This document shows positions 7,311-9,408 of a stretch of 9,408 bases of DNA, piece by piece. This stretch comes from Alcaligenaceae bacterium (GTDB lineage: Bacteria; Pseudomonadota; Gammaproteobacteria; Burkholderiales; Burkholderiaceae_B). The position numbers were made by a program, and so were the translations under genes. The first letter of the stretch is position 1. Each line of letters starts with the position of its first letter. The stretch covers positions 1-9,408 of the forward strand of contig JAJUJN010000060.1 of the NCBI GenBank assembly GCA_029265335.1, in the 5' to 3' direction. The notes beneath the pieces are model-generated. The model was not told the DNA's origin. It worked only from the letters and a program-made list of their open reading frames with translations, and ran no database searches.

Positions 7311-7339
7311 TTAAGAATCATTCTTATTTGTGTTATATT
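7311..7339 (+). promoter_or_regulatory. Predicted tonB promoter
   Basis: TATATT (7334-7339) is a good -10. TTAAGA (7311-7316), 17 bases upstream, is a four-of-six match to the -35 consensus. A second possible promoter upstream uses TTGACT (7288-7293) with TATTAA (7309-7314) at a short 15-base spacing. The Fur-like repeat at 7312-7326 overlaps both. From the first promoter transcription would start near 7346, leaving a leader of about 130 bases. Confidence 0.5.
7312..7326. promoter_or_regulatory. Fur-box-like 7-1-7 inverted repeat
   Basis: TAAGAAT-C-ATTCTTA is a perfect 7-1-7 dyad. It agrees with the 7-1-7 Fur consensus TGATAATnATTATCA at 10 of 14 dyad positions; the mismatches are symmetrical. 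It overlaps the predicted -35 and spacer of the tonB promoter, where Fe-Fur binding would block RNA polymerase. TonB/ExbB/ExbD genes are commonly Fur-repressed, so sequence and context agree. Binding itself is inferred. Confidence 0.68.
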
Positions 7340-7370
7340 CGTGCGCTTTCCCCTTCTGAGTCTGTTGGAG

Positions 7371-7409
7371 AGCTCGTCTGCAGCGATGTTTTTGAGGCAG
7401 ACGCCAGCT
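7371..7409 (+). other. Stem-loop in the tonB 5' leader
   Basis: CGTCTGC (7375-7381) pairs with GCAGACG (7397-7403) around a 15-base loop. AGCT (7371-7374) can pair with AGCT (7406-7409) across a CC bulge, extending the stem. It lies about 65 bases before the tonB start and has no T-tract, so it is not a standard terminator. It could stabilise the message or be a chance fold. Confidence 0.35.
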
Positions 7410-7474
7410 TCTGGGGCCGTGGTGCAGCACGCGCGCGCTCGGTTCCCAACCAGCCGCGGTAAGAGTAGCAATTC

Positions 7475-8320
<846 letters not shown>

Positions 8321-8329
8321 GTACTCAAC

Positions 8330-9322
8330 ATGGCTGAAAATTCTTCCACCGGTTCGGTTGGCGCCGCGCTCGAGCCTGCCGAGGTGCCTGCTCCGCCCGA
8401 CGGGGCGGTGAGTGGCAGTGTGTCGCTCCCGACGCTGCCGTCGGCGGAGCCCAATGTTGCGCCACCGCTGGAGCCCAATACAGGTGCCGGCGCTGAAACC
8501 ACGGATGCTCCGCCGGTTGGCGAGCCTCTCACCCTGGAGCAAGCCCAACAAGGACTCGAAGAGGCGGCCCTGTTGGCTCAAAATGGCGAGACGCTACTGG
8601 AAGTGCCTGAACAGCAGGGCTTCATGCATTTCATTGCGCAAAGCGACCTGGTGGGCAAATCGCTTTTTGCCTTGTTGATCATCATGTCGTTGGTCAGCTG
8701 GTATTTGATCATCGTGAAGGCGCTGGGGCATCTGAGCATGAAGCGTCGCTCTCAGCGCTTTCTACAACGCTTCTGGCAGGCGGAGTCGCTCGACGCGGTA
8801 GGTGAGCAGATTGCGCAGCATCCGGTGCGCGATCCGTTCTCGCATCTCACGCAAAAGGCTTTGCAGGCTCGGGCGCATCACGCGCGCTTTGGGGTGGCCA
8901 AATTGGCCGACGCCGGCACCGAGAGTGAGTTTGTCACCCGCACCATGCGCAAGGTGATCGACGAAGAGACAGCCCAGCTGGAAAGCGGTCTCACCGTGCT
9001 GGCGTCGGTGGGTTCCACTGCGCCGTTTGTGGGCTTGTTTGGCACAGTCTGGGGCGTTTATCACGCACTGGTGGCCATTGGCATGGGTGGCGGAGCCACC
9101 ATTGATCGCATCGCAGGCCCGGTGGGTGAAGCTCTCATCATGACCGGTTTGGGGCTGGCGGTGGCGATTCCGGCAGTGCTGGGCTTCAACGCGTTTGTGC
9201 GTCGCAATCGCGTGTTGCTTGCCCGGCTCGACGCCTTCGCCTACGACTTGTTCACCGTGCTCACCACCGGCCAGCATGTGGATACAGCGTCCACCCAGAG
9301 TGCCGCGCGTCGGGCTGCTTGA
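8330..9322 (+). CDS. exbB: ExbB / MotA-TolQ-family proton channel with N-terminal extension
   Basis: The 330-aa product forms, with ExbD, the proton-driven stator that powers TonB. The conserved ExbB part begins near residue 99: MHFIAQSDLVGKSLFALLIIMSLVSWYLIIVKAL holds membrane span 1 (about 111-131). A long cytoplasmic loop follows, then spans 2 and 3 with LTVLASVGSTAPFVGLFGTVWGVYHAL (221-247) and IAGPVGEALIMTGLGLAVAIPAVLGFNAFV (261-290), the family's signature segment. Residues 1-98 are a Pro/Ala/Glu-rich segment without a signal peptide, ending in a short helix (LTLEQAQQGLEEAALLAQ). ExbB is more often about 240 aa. Translation could instead start at ATG 8624 (residue 99), which has AGGG four bases upstream, but that would leave a 303-base gap after tonB containing an open in-frame reading frame. 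The start at 8330 lies nine bases after the tonB stop with a weak Shine-Dalgarno. Confidence 0.9.
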   Translation: MAENSSTGSVGAALEPAEVPAPPDGAVSGSVSLPTLPSAEPNVAPPLEPNTGAGAETTDAPPVGEPLTLEQAQQGLEEAALLAQNGETLLEVPEQQGFMHFIAQSDLVGKSLFALLIIMSLVSWYLIIVKALGHLSMKRRSQRFLQRFWQAESLDAVGEQIAQHPVRDPFSHLTQKALQARAHHARFGVAKLADAGTESEFVTRTMRKVIDEETAQLESGLTVLASVGSTAPFVGLFGTVWGVYHALVAIGMGGGATIDRIAGPVGEALIMTGLGLAVAIPAVLGFNAFVRRNRVLLARLDAFAYDLFTVLTTGQHVDTASTQSAARRAA

Positions 9323-9339
9323 AGAGCAAGGAGACGATC

Positions 9340-9408
9340 ATGTCTTTTGGTAGTTTCTCGTCGCAAAGACAGGGTTCGCAGTCGCTGTCGGAAATCAACA
9401 TGGTGCCG
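9340..9408 (+). CDS. exbD: ExbD, N-terminal fragment
   Basis: Twenty-three codons are visible before the window ends. The translation ends SQSLSEINMVP, which matches the ExbD/TolR N terminus just before its single membrane span. ExbD supplies the proton-carrying aspartate of the motor, which is beyond the window. AAGGAG (9328-9333) lies six bases before the ATG, a strong start. It follows exbB by 17 bases, consistent with a tonB-exbB-exbD operon. Confidence 0.88.
   Translation, partial: MSFGSFSSQRQGSQSLSEINMVP

Noticed and set aside
7386..7474. ATG at 7386 in the tonB leader as an upstream ORF
   Set aside because: The frame runs far into tonB, lacks a ribosome-binding site and has no recognisable product.

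Overview
This 9.4-kb stretch looks like chromosomal core DNA from a betaproteobacterium, most likely order Burkholderiales and close to Alcaligenaceae (Bordetella, Achromobacter, Pusillimonas-like). The placement rests on high GC, a phasin of the beta-proteobacterial PHA-granule type, the bpt/aat pair beside a class 2 pyrD, and an IclR regulator with no sign of transfer. It is inference from protein character and gene content, not from a search. Coding density is high, no intergenic gap exceeds about 230 bases, and I see no mobile element, tRNA, rRNA or CRISPR array.

Layout. (1) 1-192 is the 3' end of pnp (+), facing a thioredoxin-like gene (286-768, -); a hairpin at 237-267 with T-tracts on both sides can terminate both. 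(2) 837-2479 (+) holds an EI24-type membrane protein and a stand-alone MoaB/CinA-type molybdopterin-binding-fold protein that overlap by ATGA, followed by an IclR-family regulator (2509-3312). (3) A phasin gene (3458-4021, +) has its own strong-looking sigma-70 promoter, bracketed by two near-identical 15-bp TGC-rich elements that are good candidates for PhaR operators. (4) On the minus strand, reading from 7248 down to 4049, lies a tight run: Nudix hydrolase, aat, bpt and pyrD. The aat and bpt genes overlap by 17 bases and encode the two leucyl-transferring enzymes of the bacterial N-degron pathway. (5) From 7475 (+) comes a TonB system: tonB, exbB and the start of exbD. It is preceded by a 7-1-7 inverted repeat resembling a Fur box that lies over the predicted promoter, so iron repression is likely.

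How the genes work together. TonB/ExbB/ExbD form the inner-membrane motor that energises outer-membrane receptors. Aat and Bpt add Leu/Phe or Leu to protein N termini for ClpS/ClpAP. PyrD links pyrimidine synthesis to the quinone pool. The phasin coats polyhydroxyalkanoate granules. The window is mostly ordinary. The points most worth a second look are the phasin-promoter repeats, the long soluble N-terminal extension of ExbB, the Glu-Pro repeat tract of TonB, and the Fur-like site between divergent operons. I found no convincing new multi-gene system.
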